Of a DNA stretch of 64,000 nt, positions 47,911 to 56,767 are shown one piece after another (within the stretch, counting starts at the first letter, position 1; each line of letters opens with the position of its first letter). The translations under genes and the position numbers were made by a program. The stretch is from Campylobacter helveticus (GTDB taxonomy: Bacteria > Campylobacterota > Campylobacteria > Campylobacterales > Campylobacteraceae). The DNA lies in assembly GCF_002080395.1 (NCBI RefSeq), contig NZ_CP020478.1, positions 124,001 through 188,000 on the forward strand, given 5' to 3'. The notes beneath the pieces are model-generated. The model had not been told where the DNA came from. It did not search any database and worked only from the letters and a program-made list of their open reading frames with translations.

Positions 47911-47956
47911 AATGGGGGCGTGAGTGTGTTGGGTGTGTGTTGGCGGCGGCGTGGGG
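47911..47956. other. G-rich, G/T-biased patch upstream of the flagellin promoter
   Basis: Forty-six bases of the plus strand are almost only G and T, with runs GGGGG, GGG, three GGC units and GGGG, in an otherwise AT-rich intergenic gap. It lies between the flagellin promoter and the end of the next lipoprotein gene. It could form a G-quadruplex. No gene is in it. Confidence 0.6.
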
Positions 47957-47966
47957 TTAATTTAAG

Positions 47967-48488
47967 CTAGTCAAGGTAAAAAAAGCTTACAATTTGCCTA
48001 ATAATCTTATCTTCTAAAGAAAGCTGACAGCGAGGTTTATCGCTTAGATATGCCGTCCTTGCTTTAAGGCTTGTTTGTTGCGTGGCATTTTGGCTTTGAA
48101 TTTGGATATTAACTTGCAGGGTGTAAAAATTCTCCACTAGCCATTCTCCTTTGCTTTCAAGGGGGTCAAGATTAAAGAAAAAATCGGCTGAAGTGCTGAC
48201 TCTTTGGGCGTAGGAGTGTTTTTTAAAGTCAATGTAGTTGAGTAAAATTTCATAGGTTGGATTTTCTTTTACCTCTTTCAAACCTAAATTTTGAAGGCTT
48301 TGTGAGAGTTTAAAAGCAAGTTCGCTTTGTGTGGAGGAGGCGTTATGAAAGATGATTTTAAAGCTTTCATTTTTCTTAGCCTTGATGAAAACGCCCTCAT
48401 TGTTAGTTTCAATGGCACTTTGCACGAAAGTTTTATTCGTGCAAGCACCTAAAAAGAGGGCGATGAAAAGGATAAGAAATTTTTTCAT
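47967..48488 (-). CDS. Putative lipoprotein
   Basis: 173 residues with a lipoprotein signal (KKFLILFIALFLGAC, lipobox LGAC with Cys near residue 16). The mature part has a beta-rich pattern and no recognised domain. Its ATG overlaps the stop of the DsbC-like gene (ATGA at 48485-48488), so the two are translated together, as for Cj1380-Cj1381 in C. jejuni by my memory. Confidence 0.82.
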   Translation of the reverse strand: MKKFLILFIALFLGACTNKTFVQSAIETNNEGVFIKAKKNESFKIIFHNASSTQSELAFKLSQSLQNLGLKEVKENPTYEILLNYIDFKKHSYAQRVSTSADFFFNLDPLESKGEWLVENFYTLQVNIQIQSQNATQQTSLKARTAYLSDKPRCQLSLEDKIIRQIVSFFYLD

Positions 48489-49198
48489 TCTATGATGGTC
48501 GGTGTAGCGACAAGCCCTAAGGAGCGGTATTTTCTATAAAGTTCAAAAATGGCTTTTGTTTCGGCTTCGCTTATTTTAGGGTAGCTTTTAAGCTCTGGGT
48601 CAAAATACTTTCTTAAAATGGCAAGTTTTTCGGCGTCTGTTTTGGCATTTTTGCTTTCTTTATAAATCAAAGCGGATTTTTCAAAAGCACTTTTTCCGTG
48701 TGCGACTGGGGTTAGGATAAGGTTGATTTGCTTGGTTTTAAGCTCTTCTTCTATACCCTTAAGCTGCTCTATGCAGTAAGGGCATTCTGGGTCAGAAAAA
48801 ACATAAATGCTAGGCTTAGTTTTATCCCCTAAAGAGATAATCATTTTTTCTTTTTGCACTTCTGTTTTGGCATTTTTGCTAAAATTTTCTCTTGCTTCTT
48901 GGAATTTTTTGACTTCAAATTCTTGGCGGTAAGAAATTTTTGCCTTTAAATCAATAATGTCAGGGACGATTAAATTATCCTTTGTGAAAAGCACCTCCTC
49001 TTGCTTTGCGCCTTGCACCTCTATGCTTAACACTACGCTTTCAAAGCCCGTATCGGCAACTTTCTCTCTTTTGACTATGCTAAGTTTTGCGTCTGGAAAT
49101 TGTGCTTTAACACTGCTAGAGTAAAAGTCTAAAATTTCTTTATCACTCGCGGCAAAAAGGCTTAAACAAGCACTTGCTAATAATATAATTTTTTTCAT
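48485..49198 (-). CDS. Periplasmic thiol-disulfide isomerase, DsbC-like
   Basis: 237 residues with a signal peptide (KKIILLASACLSLFAAS). An N-terminal dimerisation-like region is followed by a thioredoxin fold with the active site SDPECPYCIEQL near residue 136 and cis-Pro VATPTII near the end. It would isomerise or reduce disulfides in exported proteins. The downstream lipoprotein may be a partner or client. In C. jejuni this gene adjoins selB; here a degraded glycosyltransferase locus is inserted between them. Confidence 0.9.
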   Translation of the reverse strand: MKKIILLASACLSLFAASDKEILDFYSSSVKAQFPDAKLSIVKREKVADTGFESVVLSIEVQGAKQEEVLFTKDNLIVPDIIDLKAKISYRQEFEVKKFQEARENFSKNAKTEVQKEKMIISLGDKTKPSIYVFSDPECPYCIEQLKGIEEELKTKQINLILTPVAHGKSAFEKSALIYKESKNAKTDAEKLAILRKYFDPELKSYPKISEAETKAIFELYRKYRSLGLVATPTIIE

Positions 49199-49228
49199 TT
49201 GTATCCTTTCGTTTTTGACATTATAAGA

Positions 49229-50210
49229 TTAAAATTTTAACCTATCGAAAGCTTTTTTCAATTTGGTAAGAAAATTTTTTAAAGCAAAACGATAAAATAA
49301 ATTTTTAGCATATTTGTTAGGATTTGAGATGATTTTTTTAAGTTTTCTAAGCTCTCTATGCTTAAAAATTTCAAGTTTTAAATTTTCATCTTTAAATTCT
49401 TTTGCAAAACGCTCTAAAAATTCTTTTTTAAATTTTTCATCGATTCGGTTTAAATTCCAACAGTAAGATCTAAATTTCTTATAGAGGAGAATTTCTTTAA
49501 ATTCCATTAAATTTCGGCTCCTTAAAAACTCCTCCATAAAATCATATTCGTCACATAAACAATAAACTTTTTCTTTGGAATTGCAACTTGAGCCCATATT
49601 ATCCCGCCTATAATAGTAATAAGCTTTTTTATGGAAATAAATATTGCAAGCACTTATAATGGTAATAAACCAAAAGCCAAGATCCTGATAAGAAGCCCCG
49701 GCGGATTCATGAAATTTTAGCTCCGATTTTTGTAAAAAATCGGAGCTAAACAGCCCCGGCTGATTCAAAATGCAAATCCTTGTGATAAAATCCCTCATCG
49801 TAAGCTATATTCTTATACTCAAATTCTCTTTTTTCTTTATCATAAAAATTATAAATATCACTTTTTAAAATATCAACATTTTTATTTTTAGCTAAAGCGT
49901 AAAGCTCTTTATACATATCAAGGTCTATATAATCATCACTCTCCACTATCCCTATATACTCGCCACTTGCCGCCGCAATACCTAAATTCATTTGATAGCC
50001 ATAGCTTTTTTTATCACTGATGATGAGCTTTATCCGCTCGTCCTTAGCTTGATATTTTTTGATAAGCTCAAGTGTGCCGTCCGTAGAATTTGCATCAACA
50101 CAGATGATTTCTATCTCTTTTAAGCTTTGATTGATGACGCTTTTAATACATTCATCATAATAATTAATTGAATTTAAAGAGGGGATAATAACAGAAACTT
50201 TCACGCTCAT
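49229..50210 (-). pseudogene. Glycosyltransferase gene broken by a 71-bp deletion (copy of the one at 59983)
   Basis: The first 154 codons equal those of the gene at 59983 (MSVKVSVIIPSLNSINYYDE onward) and then hit a stop (SAGAV, TAG). Another frame continues with LFSSDFLQKSELKFHESAGA to 49229. Compared with the intact copy, exactly 71 bases between two 20-bp repeats are missing, which shifts the frame. Sequence identity ends near 49598 (GGCGGGATAAT). The last 120 codons differ from the other copy and are a related but distinct C-terminus, so this was once a separate paralogue. Confidence 0.9.
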
Positions 50211-50452
50211 TTTCCTAACTCACTTTCACAAAATTTCAAAGCGGATTTTACCACATCTTGCATATCATAGTAACGATATTCCCCAAGCCTCCCGCAAAAA
50301 TGCACATTTTTTTCCGCCATTTCTTTCGTGTAACAATTCCCACCTGTATGCTCTCTTCTTTCAAGCACAAGGCATTTTTTACCTCTCTTACTCGCCTCAT
50401 ACGCAAAAATGCTCCCAAAAAGCCCCGCCCCAACTATCAAATAATCATACAT
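50207..50452 (-). pseudogene. Internally deleted glf remnant (UDP-galactopyranose mutase)
   Basis: The 81-codon frame joins the first 44 residues of Glf (FAD site DYLIVGAGLFGSIFAYEASK and RREHTGGNCYTKE) directly to its last 34 or so (EKNVHFCGRLGEYRYYDMQD). About 280 internal codons are gone, yet the frame is kept. The full gene is at 62427. The stop overlaps the start of the broken glycosyltransferase (ATGA). A fragment this small cannot catalyse ring contraction. A -10-like TAGAAT lies upstream, similar to that of the intact gene. Confidence 0.9.
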
Positions 50453-50526
50453 TTAAATCCTTAAAAATTAAGCGAAATTCTACCAAAATTTTGTTTTTTT
50501 GAAATCAAAAAATTTCACAAAAAAAC

Positions 50527-52341
50527 TCATAATTTTACCAACTTTGTGTGAATAATATTTGATTTTAAAAAGCGTTTTTCGTCTTTTTTTATAATTCTTT
50601 CATCAAGGTCTAGGAATTCTAGGTAGGCTATGGCGTATTTTCTTGAAAAATTAAATTTATTTTTCATCGTTTGCACATCTAAGCTTGTATTTTTAAGTAA
50701 ATTTAAAAGCTCTTCTTTAAAGTTTAAAAGCGTGGCTTTATCGATAAAAAGATTATGTGCTAAACGCACGACTAAGCCCTCTTTTGTGAGCTTTTTAAGC
50801 ATAAAATCCCCGCTTTTTCTATCAAGCTCCAAACTTGCATAAAGATTATAAGGCGCTTCGACTTGTAGGGCTTGGGATTTGATTTTCTCATAAAGGGCGT
50901 TTTGATTATTTGCTTGTAATTTGTCAAATTCCACGCCTTTTTTAAAAAATATGCCCTCTTTAAAATCTAAAATTTGCATTTTTTCTAAAGCAAAAGCACA
51001 AAGCTCCTCACTCGCCCAAGCAATCCTTAACGCCAAAGAGTGTGCTGAAAGCATCGCATAAGGGTTTTTTTCTAAAATTTTATCAATGTGCGTTTCAAGC
51101 AAATTGACACAGCTTAAATCATAAATGTTATAGTTTTTCGTATCGATAAACGCTTCTTTTAGCTCTTTTGCTAAATTTAGGGCTTGTTCGTGGCTAAGCT
51201 TAAATCTTTGATAGCTTGAAAGTAGCCCAAAGCCTTTTTTATGAGCGTTTTTAAGAAGCTTAAAGGCGTTTAGAAAGTCCTTGTGATAAAGCAAAGTTAA
51301 AAGCTCGAGTTTTAGCTTTTTGCCAAGTGGCTCATTTACGGGGTTTAGCACCACTCCGCCGCCTTTTACACGCGAATTTTCAAGCAAGATAAATTTTTCA
51401 TCAAAGCACAAAAATAGAGGCTTTTTAAAGCGAATTTGAGCAAAATACTGCCCTTTGTCAAGCTCTTTTAAGATGTGAATTTGGGCTTCAAGCTGTTTTG
51501 TGCCGACACAAAAGACATAGTTTTGATTAGCTAAATTTGGGGCTTTTATGTAAGCTTCGATTTGTAAAAAGGGCTTAAAAAAGCCTTTTTTACTTAGCAA
51601 AAAGCCCTTTTGTAAATCTTTATAATCACAATTTAAACTCAGTGCGACTCTGGCTGGGGCTTTGATTTTATCTAAATTTGAGTCGTGATTTTGGATATTT
51701 TTGACAAGCAGTTCTTTTTGCGTGTCAAGACAGATGATTTTTTCTTTTAAGGCGATTTCCCCCTCATTTAAAGAGCCTGTAACAATAGTGCCTATGCCTT
51801 TTAGAGAAAAAACCCTATCGATATAAAAACGCAAAATTAAAGCCGTATCGCTGCTTTTTTCCTCAAGGCTAAAAAGATAGCTTTTAAGCGCCTCAATGCC
51901 TAAATTTGAATGCGTTGAAGTGTGAAAGACTTTTAAGGGGGTAAAGGAAAGTTCTTGTAAAATTTCTTGCGTTTTGCCCTCTATATCCTCGCATAAATCG
52001 CACTTGCTAAGCACTAAAATGAGGTCTTTAACCCCCAAAAGCTCCAAAACGCTAAGATGTTCCAAGCTTTGTGCCTTTAAACCCTCGTTAATATCCACGA
52101 CAAATAAACAAACGCTAAAAGCAAACGCCCCACTTATCATCGTTTTAAGCAAGTCTTTATGTCCGGGCGTGTCGATGAAAGAGAGCTTTTTACTTTCATT
52201 TTCTAGGCTTGAAAAGCTAAGGCTTAGGGTGATTTGCCTTTCTTTTTCTTCTTTCAGTGTGTCGCCCTCAAAGCCGTTAAGTGCTTTGATGAGCGAAGTT
52301 TTTCCGTGGTCGATGTGTCCTGCTGTGCCGATAATTAGCAT
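50527..52341 (-). CDS. selB: Selenocysteine-specific elongation factor
   Basis: 604 residues. GTPase motifs: GTAGHIDHGKTSL, DTPGHKDL and SKCDLC. Beta-barrel domains follow, and the C-terminus consists of winged helices that bind the SECIS hairpin (NFSRKYAIAYLEFLD at the end). It carries Sec-tRNA to ribosomes stalled at the UGA of fdhA at 5754. Its start overlaps the end of selA by 7 bases. The two form an operon on the minus strand. Confidence 0.95.
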   Translation of the reverse strand: MLIIGTAGHIDHGKTSLIKALNGFEGDTLKEEKERQITLSLSFSSLENESKKLSFIDTPGHKDLLKTMISGAFAFSVCLFVVDINEGLKAQSLEHLSVLELLGVKDLILVLSKCDLCEDIEGKTQEILQELSFTPLKVFHTSTHSNLGIEALKSYLFSLEEKSSDTALILRFYIDRVFSLKGIGTIVTGSLNEGEIALKEKIICLDTQKELLVKNIQNHDSNLDKIKAPARVALSLNCDYKDLQKGFLLSKKGFFKPFLQIEAYIKAPNLANQNYVFCVGTKQLEAQIHILKELDKGQYFAQIRFKKPLFLCFDEKFILLENSRVKGGGVVLNPVNEPLGKKLKLELLTLLYHKDFLNAFKLLKNAHKKGFGLLSSYQRFKLSHEQALNLAKELKEAFIDTKNYNIYDLSCVNLLETHIDKILEKNPYAMLSAHSLALRIAWASEELCAFALEKMQILDFKEGIFFKKGVEFDKLQANNQNALYEKIKSQALQVEAPYNLYASLELDRKSGDFMLKKLTKEGLVVRLAHNLFIDKATLLNFKEELLNLLKNTSLDVQTMKNKFNFSRKYAIAYLEFLDLDERIIKKDEKRFLKSNIIHTKLVKL

Positions 52342-53690
52342 AAATTCTCCATTTCGTTGATGATAGAAATGAGCGTGTCAAGCTCTTCTTCCCTAATGCT
52401 TCTAAAATCAAGCACTAAATTTTTATTTTCCACCCTTGCGATAATGCCTTTTTTTCTAAAGTTCTCTTGCATTTTAAGGGCATTTCCCTCAAAGGCTAAA
52501 ACAAAGCTTTCAAGCGTTTTATCAGGCAGTGAGCCACCACCCACTAGGCTTTTGCTTGGTTTTAAAAGGCTTTTAAATTTAAGGGCTTTTTGCACCTTTA
52601 AAGCCTTTTGTTTGATGTGGGCTAAGTCATCGTTTAAAAGCTTTAAAGTGGGGATTTTGCCATAGTCTTTTTGCAAATACGCCTTTAAGCTTTCATTTAA
52701 AAAAACAAGGCTAAGTTTATCAATGCGAAGCATTCTTAAAAGCTGATTTTTTCTTAATTTTTCAATGAGTCTTTTTTTACCAAGTATGATTCCAGCTTGT
52801 GCCGAGCCGAAGAGCTTATCACCGCTAAAGCTTAAGATGTCGCATTGCTTGATGAGCTTTTTGATTTCAGGTTCATTTAGGCTTAGATTACAAGGAAGTT
52901 TTCCGCACCACCCAGAGCCTAAATCATAATAGCTAATGAGCCTTTTTTTCTTCGCTAAAATTCCCAAATCTTTAATGCTTACTTCCTCACAAAAGCCCTT
53001 GAGTGCGAAATTTGATTTATGCGTTTTTAAAATGAGTGTGGTTTCTTTTGTGATGGCGTTTTCATAGTCTTTTAAATGCGTTTTGTTGCTTGTGCCAAGC
53101 TCGTTTAGTTTTACCCCTGCGGCTTTGATGACTTCTGGGATTCTAAAATTTCCGCCTATTTCGACTAATTCACCTCTTGAGCTTAACACTTCTTTTCCAA
53201 AAGCTAGGGAATTTAGCACGAGAAAAACGGCGGCGGCGTTGTTATTGACTATCAAGGCGTCCTCGCACTCAAATAAAATTTTAAGCTTTTCAAGCACATT
53301 GTCATACCTTGAGCCTCTTTTGCCATTGTTTAAGTCAAATTCTAAATTCGTATAAGAGCAAAGGGCTTTTTCGCAAGCTTTAAAGCTTTCTTTATCAAAA
53401 ATGCTTCTGCCTAAATTTGTGTGGATTACCACGCCTGTGGCGTTGATGAGGGGTTTGAAATCTTTCTTATAAAAGGCATTGAGTGCATTTGAGATTTTTA
53501 AAATTAAGTCGTGTTTGGTGGGAAATTCCTTGTTTTTTTTACAATCTTTAACGACTTTTTTAGCAAAATACGCCTTAACTAAGTGTGGATAATTTTGCAA
53601 TCTTGTATCGTCAAGTAGGGTTTGAATTTGTGGGAAATTTTGTAAATTGTTCATCTTAAGCCTTAAGAAAATATTTTTATATTCTAACAT
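52335..53690 (-). CDS. selA: L-seryl-tRNA(Sec) selenium transferase
   Basis: 451-residue PLP enzyme converting Ser-tRNA(Sec) to Sec-tRNA(Sec). The family opening is PQIQTLLDDTRLQNYPH, then TGVVIHTNLGRS near residue 105 and the PLP lysine in SFSGDKLFGSAQAGI near residue 290. An upstream in-frame ATG at 53654 (MNNLQNFPQI) is a possible alternative start, 12 codons in. It is divergent from the iron-sulfur protein gene at 53713. selC and selD are not visible in the window. Confidence 0.95.
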   Translation of the reverse strand: MLEYKNIFLRLKMNNLQNFPQIQTLLDDTRLQNYPHLVKAYFAKKVVKDCKKNKEFPTKHDLILKISNALNAFYKKDFKPLINATGVVIHTNLGRSIFDKESFKACEKALCSYTNLEFDLNNGKRGSRYDNVLEKLKILFECEDALIVNNNAAAVFLVLNSLAFGKEVLSSRGELVEIGGNFRIPEVIKAAGVKLNELGTSNKTHLKDYENAITKETTLILKTHKSNFALKGFCEEVSIKDLGILAKKKRLISYYDLGSGWCGKLPCNLSLNEPEIKKLIKQCDILSFSGDKLFGSAQAGIILGKKRLIEKLRKNQLLRMLRIDKLSLVFLNESLKAYLQKDYGKIPTLKLLNDDLAHIKQKALKVQKALKFKSLLKPSKSLVGGGSLPDKTLESFVLAFEGNALKMQENFRKKGIIARVENKNLVLDFRSIREEELDTLISIINEMENLC

Positions 53691-53712
53691 ATAATTTTAA
53701 AAAGGAAAGAAA

Positions 53713-55365
53713 ATGCTAAATTACACTTACATCAAAAACGAATTAAACCAGCCCTTAGACGATACAATCATCATTTTAGAAAAGCCCACAGAAGAAGAGG
53801 TTTTAATCACAAACGATAAAGCACAAAAGGCTATCATTTACGCGCCTGAGATTAATTTTTACCTTAGAAATTCTAAGGATAGTGTTTTGGAAAAAAGCAA
53901 GGTCGTTTTAAAGCTCTATGAGATGAGGTTAAGTGCCTATGAAAATGGGCTTGACTTTGAAAATACTAAGAAAATTTCAAATCGCATTTTAATCATCGCT
54001 AAGAAAGATGAAAAAAGAGAAAAGCTTTTAAAAGAGGCGGGTTTTAAGGTAATAGGGCTTGAGGAGAGTGAGGTTTTAAGCGTTTTTGGCAGTGCGGGGG
54101 AGCTTTGTGCGGTGCTTGAAAATGAAGAGGGGGAAGTGGAGCTTGAATTTGACATTTTGCTGTATGAAAATGAGGAAAGAAAGGACTTTGTCAGGCAAAG
54201 TGGCTGTTATCATCTGGCAAATTTTAAGGACGAAGAAGAGCTTTTGAGCTTTTTAAAAAGTAAAATTCCACATTTTAATTTTAAGACTTTCATTACTTAT
54301 AATTCTAGCGTGTGTCAATACCACAAAAGACGCAGTGAGCATTGTGCTAAGTGTGCGGAAATCTGCCCTACAACGGCGATTTTAAAAGATGAAGAAGAAA
54401 GACAGCTGGAATTTTCTCAAATTGATTGCCTTGGCTGTGGGGGGTGCGTTAGCGTGTGTCCTAGCGGCTCACTTGATTATGCCCCGATGAATAGAGAAAG
54501 CTTTTTTAAAATGCTTGAATTTGTGGCGAGGAAAAAGCTTTGCATTATCCCTAAAAAAATGCCTTTAGAGGATTTAAATTTAAGCTTTAAGGGCGTTTTG
54601 CCTTTTATGATAGAGGGGGAAAAATGGCTTTCTAATTTGCATTTTTTAAGCTTACTTCAAGCTAGTGGGGCAAATCTTGTTTTTTACACTGACTTTGTTT
54701 CGCGTGGCTCAAACGAGGCGATAAAGCTTTTAAATGCAGTCTTTGAGAGGAAATTCAACAAAAAAGCCGTTTTTATCGCACAAAATGAAAAAGAGCTTGA
54801 ACTTGCTTTAAATTCGCTCGAATTTATCGAGGATTTAAATTTTTCTTTTCACAATCACACCCTTACAAATAGGGAAAATTTCGCCGTGCGTTTGAAGCAT
54901 TTGATACAAGATGAGAATTTGGGCGTAATCGAAAGTGGCGAGTGGCTTCGCTATGGGGACTTAAAGCTAAATACCACGACTTGCACACTTTGCCTTTCTT
55001 GTGTGGGTGCTTGTAATGTTGGTGCTTTGGTAGCGGATACTAAAGAAAATGCCTTGAAATTTAATCCTAGCCTTTGCACGACTTGTGGGTATTGTGAGGT
55101 AAGCTGTGCGGAAAAAGATACTTTAAAGCTTGAGCGAAGTGGGCTAAGGCTTGAAAAAGCTTATTTTGACTTTCGCACTTTGGCTAAAGATGAGCTTTTT
55201 GCTTGTGTGGAGTGTGGGAAGGAATTTGCAACTAAAAAAGCGGTGGAAAAAATCGCCTCTTTGATGAGAGATAAATTCGCAAATGATGAAGCCAAGCTTA
55301 AAAGCCTATATTGCTGTGCGGACTGCAAGGCTAAGGTGATGTTAGGGGCTATGATGAGGACTTAG
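53713..55365 (+). CDS. Multi-cluster iron-sulfur protein (Cj1377c-like)
   Basis: 550 residues with four ferredoxin-like cysteine clusters in two pairs: CAKCAEICPTTA with CLGCGGCVSVCPSG near residues 210-250, and CTLCLSCVGACNVGA with CTTCGYCEVSCAE near residues 420-465. A further CVECGKEF ... CCADCKA lies at the end, possibly zinc or iron binding. It has no signal or membrane segment, so it is cytoplasmic. Its location next to selA suggests a link to the formate dehydrogenase or selenium system, but this is inference from position. Confidence 0.85.
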   Translation: MLNYTYIKNELNQPLDDTIIILEKPTEEEVLITNDKAQKAIIYAPEINFYLRNSKDSVLEKSKVVLKLYEMRLSAYENGLDFENTKKISNRILIIAKKDEKREKLLKEAGFKVIGLEESEVLSVFGSAGELCAVLENEEGEVELEFDILLYENEERKDFVRQSGCYHLANFKDEEELLSFLKSKIPHFNFKTFITYNSSVCQYHKRRSEHCAKCAEICPTTAILKDEEERQLEFSQIDCLGCGGCVSVCPSGSLDYAPMNRESFFKMLEFVARKKLCIIPKKMPLEDLNLSFKGVLPFMIEGEKWLSNLHFLSLLQASGANLVFYTDFVSRGSNEAIKLLNAVFERKFNKKAVFIAQNEKELELALNSLEFIEDLNFSFHNHTLTNRENFAVRLKHLIQDENLGVIESGEWLRYGDLKLNTTTCTLCLSCVGACNVGALVADTKENALKFNPSLCTTCGYCEVSCAEKDTLKLERSGLRLEKAYFDFRTLAKDELFACVECGKEFATKKAVEKIASLMRDKFANDEAKLKSLYCCADCKAKVMLGAMMRT

Positions 55366-55571
55366 CGGAATTTTTCAAGCTCCTCTTCTATGCTTTGTTC
55401 TACCGTTAAAAGCTCTTCGTAATTTTTCTTATGTGTTTCTACTAATTCATCAAATTTAAAGCCTAGCATTACGATACGATAAAGGTTTGGCTTGTATTTT
55501 CTCCAATTATATAAAGTGCTAACATCAACACCCAGATGATATGCCATATCGCGTTTGCTTTTTTTTGCCAT
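55362..55571 (-). CDS. Small helix-turn-helix protein
   Basis: 69 residues. KRDMAYHLGVDVSTLYNWRKYKPNLYRI is a helix-turn-helix segment (quoted in two parts: KRDMAYHLGVDVSTLYNWRK and YKPNLYRI). An acidic helical tail follows. It resembles short DNA-binding proteins common in Campylobacter. Target unknown. It converges with the iron-sulfur gene (4-base overlap) and is divergent from the small operon at 55739. Confidence 0.75.
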   Translation of the reverse strand: MAKKSKRDMAYHLGVDVSTLYNWRKYKPNLYRIVMLGFKFDELVETHKKNYEELLTVEQSIEEELEKFR

Positions 55572-55738
55572 AAGCTACCTTAAATTTTAAATGCTTTGGG
55601 CTGATTTTACATAAAAAATTCTTTATCAAAAACACTTGAAATAATCAATGTTTTATTAAAAATATATTTAATATTTCAATATTTTATAAGCTAAATTGTG
55701 GAACAATTCCATTTCATTTTTTTAAGAAAGGAGTTTTT

Positions 55739-56032
55739 ATGCGGTTTCTTTTAATTTTAGCATTTTTGACGAGTGCTATTTTTGCTAATGGAAGTAAGGA
55801 ATTTTTAAAGTCTTACGCAGATAATTGTGAGCAAGAGGCTGGCGGGATAGAATATAGGGAGTTTTGCATTTGTATGGCACAAAGTATTTTAAATCGTTTG
55901 AGTGATGACGAAAAAGAATTGCTTGATGCAAGGGCTGTCACGCTAGGTAATGCCCCAAAAATTCAAAAATTGCAAACAAAAATTTTGCAATTGAGTTTCG
56001 ATGAACAAGTTATTTATTCTTGTGCGGATTGA
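55739..56032 (+). CDS. Small secreted protein with four cysteines
   Basis: 97 residues with a signal peptide (RFLLILAFLTSAIFANG). The mature part contains four Cys (ADNCEQEAG, FCICMAQS and a C-terminal SCAD), which could form two disulfides. AAAGGAG precedes the ATG. No domain was recognised. It is the first of four short genes reading rightward. Confidence 0.78.
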   Translation: MRFLLILAFLTSAIFANGSKEFLKSYADNCEQEAGGIEYREFCICMAQSILNRLSDDEKELLDARAVTLGNAPKIQKLQTKILQLSFDEQVIYSCAD

Positions 56033-56055
56033 TATTTAATTTAAAAGGAGAAATT

Positions 56056-56493
56056 ATGGATTTTAATACGGTTTTAATGAGTATTAATGATAAATTGCCA
56101 AGAGATGGAGTAGCTTCTGTAGTATTAAAAGATAAGTTTGAAAAATTAAGTGAAGAAGGTCAAAAAAGTGCTATCACGCAACTATCTGTTCTTAATCTTA
56201 AAAGTCCAGCTTTAGTATTTTGGGTAGGGACTTTTTTATTAGGTTCTTTTGGAGTTGGTCGTTTTATGATAGGCGATATGGTTTTGGGTTTTGTGCGTTT
56301 GGGACTTACGGTTTTAGATGTGGCGATCGGTATCTTTTACGCATCATCAATGAATGATTTTGTGGGTTTATTGTATGGATTATTGGCGGTTGCCAATTGG
56401 ATTTGGTGGATTGTCGATATGTTTTTAGTGGGTAAAAAACTGCGTAAGAAAAATTACGAAAAAATCAGTGCTGTTTTTGACAATTTAAAATAA
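56056..56493 (+). CDS. TM2-domain membrane protein
   Basis: 145 residues from ATG 56056, which follows AAAAGGAG; an earlier frame start would overlap the previous gene. An N-terminal soluble part of about 50 residues precedes a TM2-like double helix region: ALVFWVGTFLLGSFGVGRFM, then GDMVLGFVRLGL and further hydrophobic segments ending NWIWWIVDMFLVGKKLR. The TM2 fold here is seen from the G-x-G-x-x-R-F and WWIVD patterns. Function unknown. Confidence 0.8.
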   Translation: MDFNTVLMSINDKLPRDGVASVVLKDKFEKLSEEGQKSAITQLSVLNLKSPALVFWVGTFLLGSFGVGRFMIGDMVLGFVRLGLTVLDVAIGIFYASSMNDFVGLLYGLLAVANWIWWIVDMFLVGKKLRKKNYEKISAVFDNLK

Positions 56494-56503
56494 AGGAGAA
56501 AAG

Positions 56504-56767
56504 ATGAATGAAAAATACGCACCTTTTGAATTAGAGCCTACTTTACTTTATGATAAGGATACTTATAAGATTGTTGCGGGAAAGTCATATGCTAATAAAG
56601 ATGAAAAATTTGTAATTGGCTTAAAATCAAATGGTTTTCCTACAAATTCTTATCTTATATTTCCACCGCAGCTTAATTTGGATTTGTTAAGGAATCTTTT
56701 GGGTCAAGATGGGGCTAATAATAGTGAAGTGATTAAATTTATTAAAATAATAACGGACAAACAATGA
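56504..56767 (+). CDS. Hypothetical protein
   Basis: 87 residues, soluble and acidic, with no signal, membrane segment or motif recognised. AAAGGAG precedes the ATG. The stop overlaps the lipoprotein start by four bases (ATGA). Its tight placement between a membrane protein and a lipoprotein supports it as a real gene. Confidence 0.7.
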   Translation: MNEKYAPFELEPTLLYDKDTYKIVAGKSYANKDEKFVIGLKSNGFPTNSYLIFPPQLNLDLLRNLLGQDGANNSEVIKFIKIITDKQ

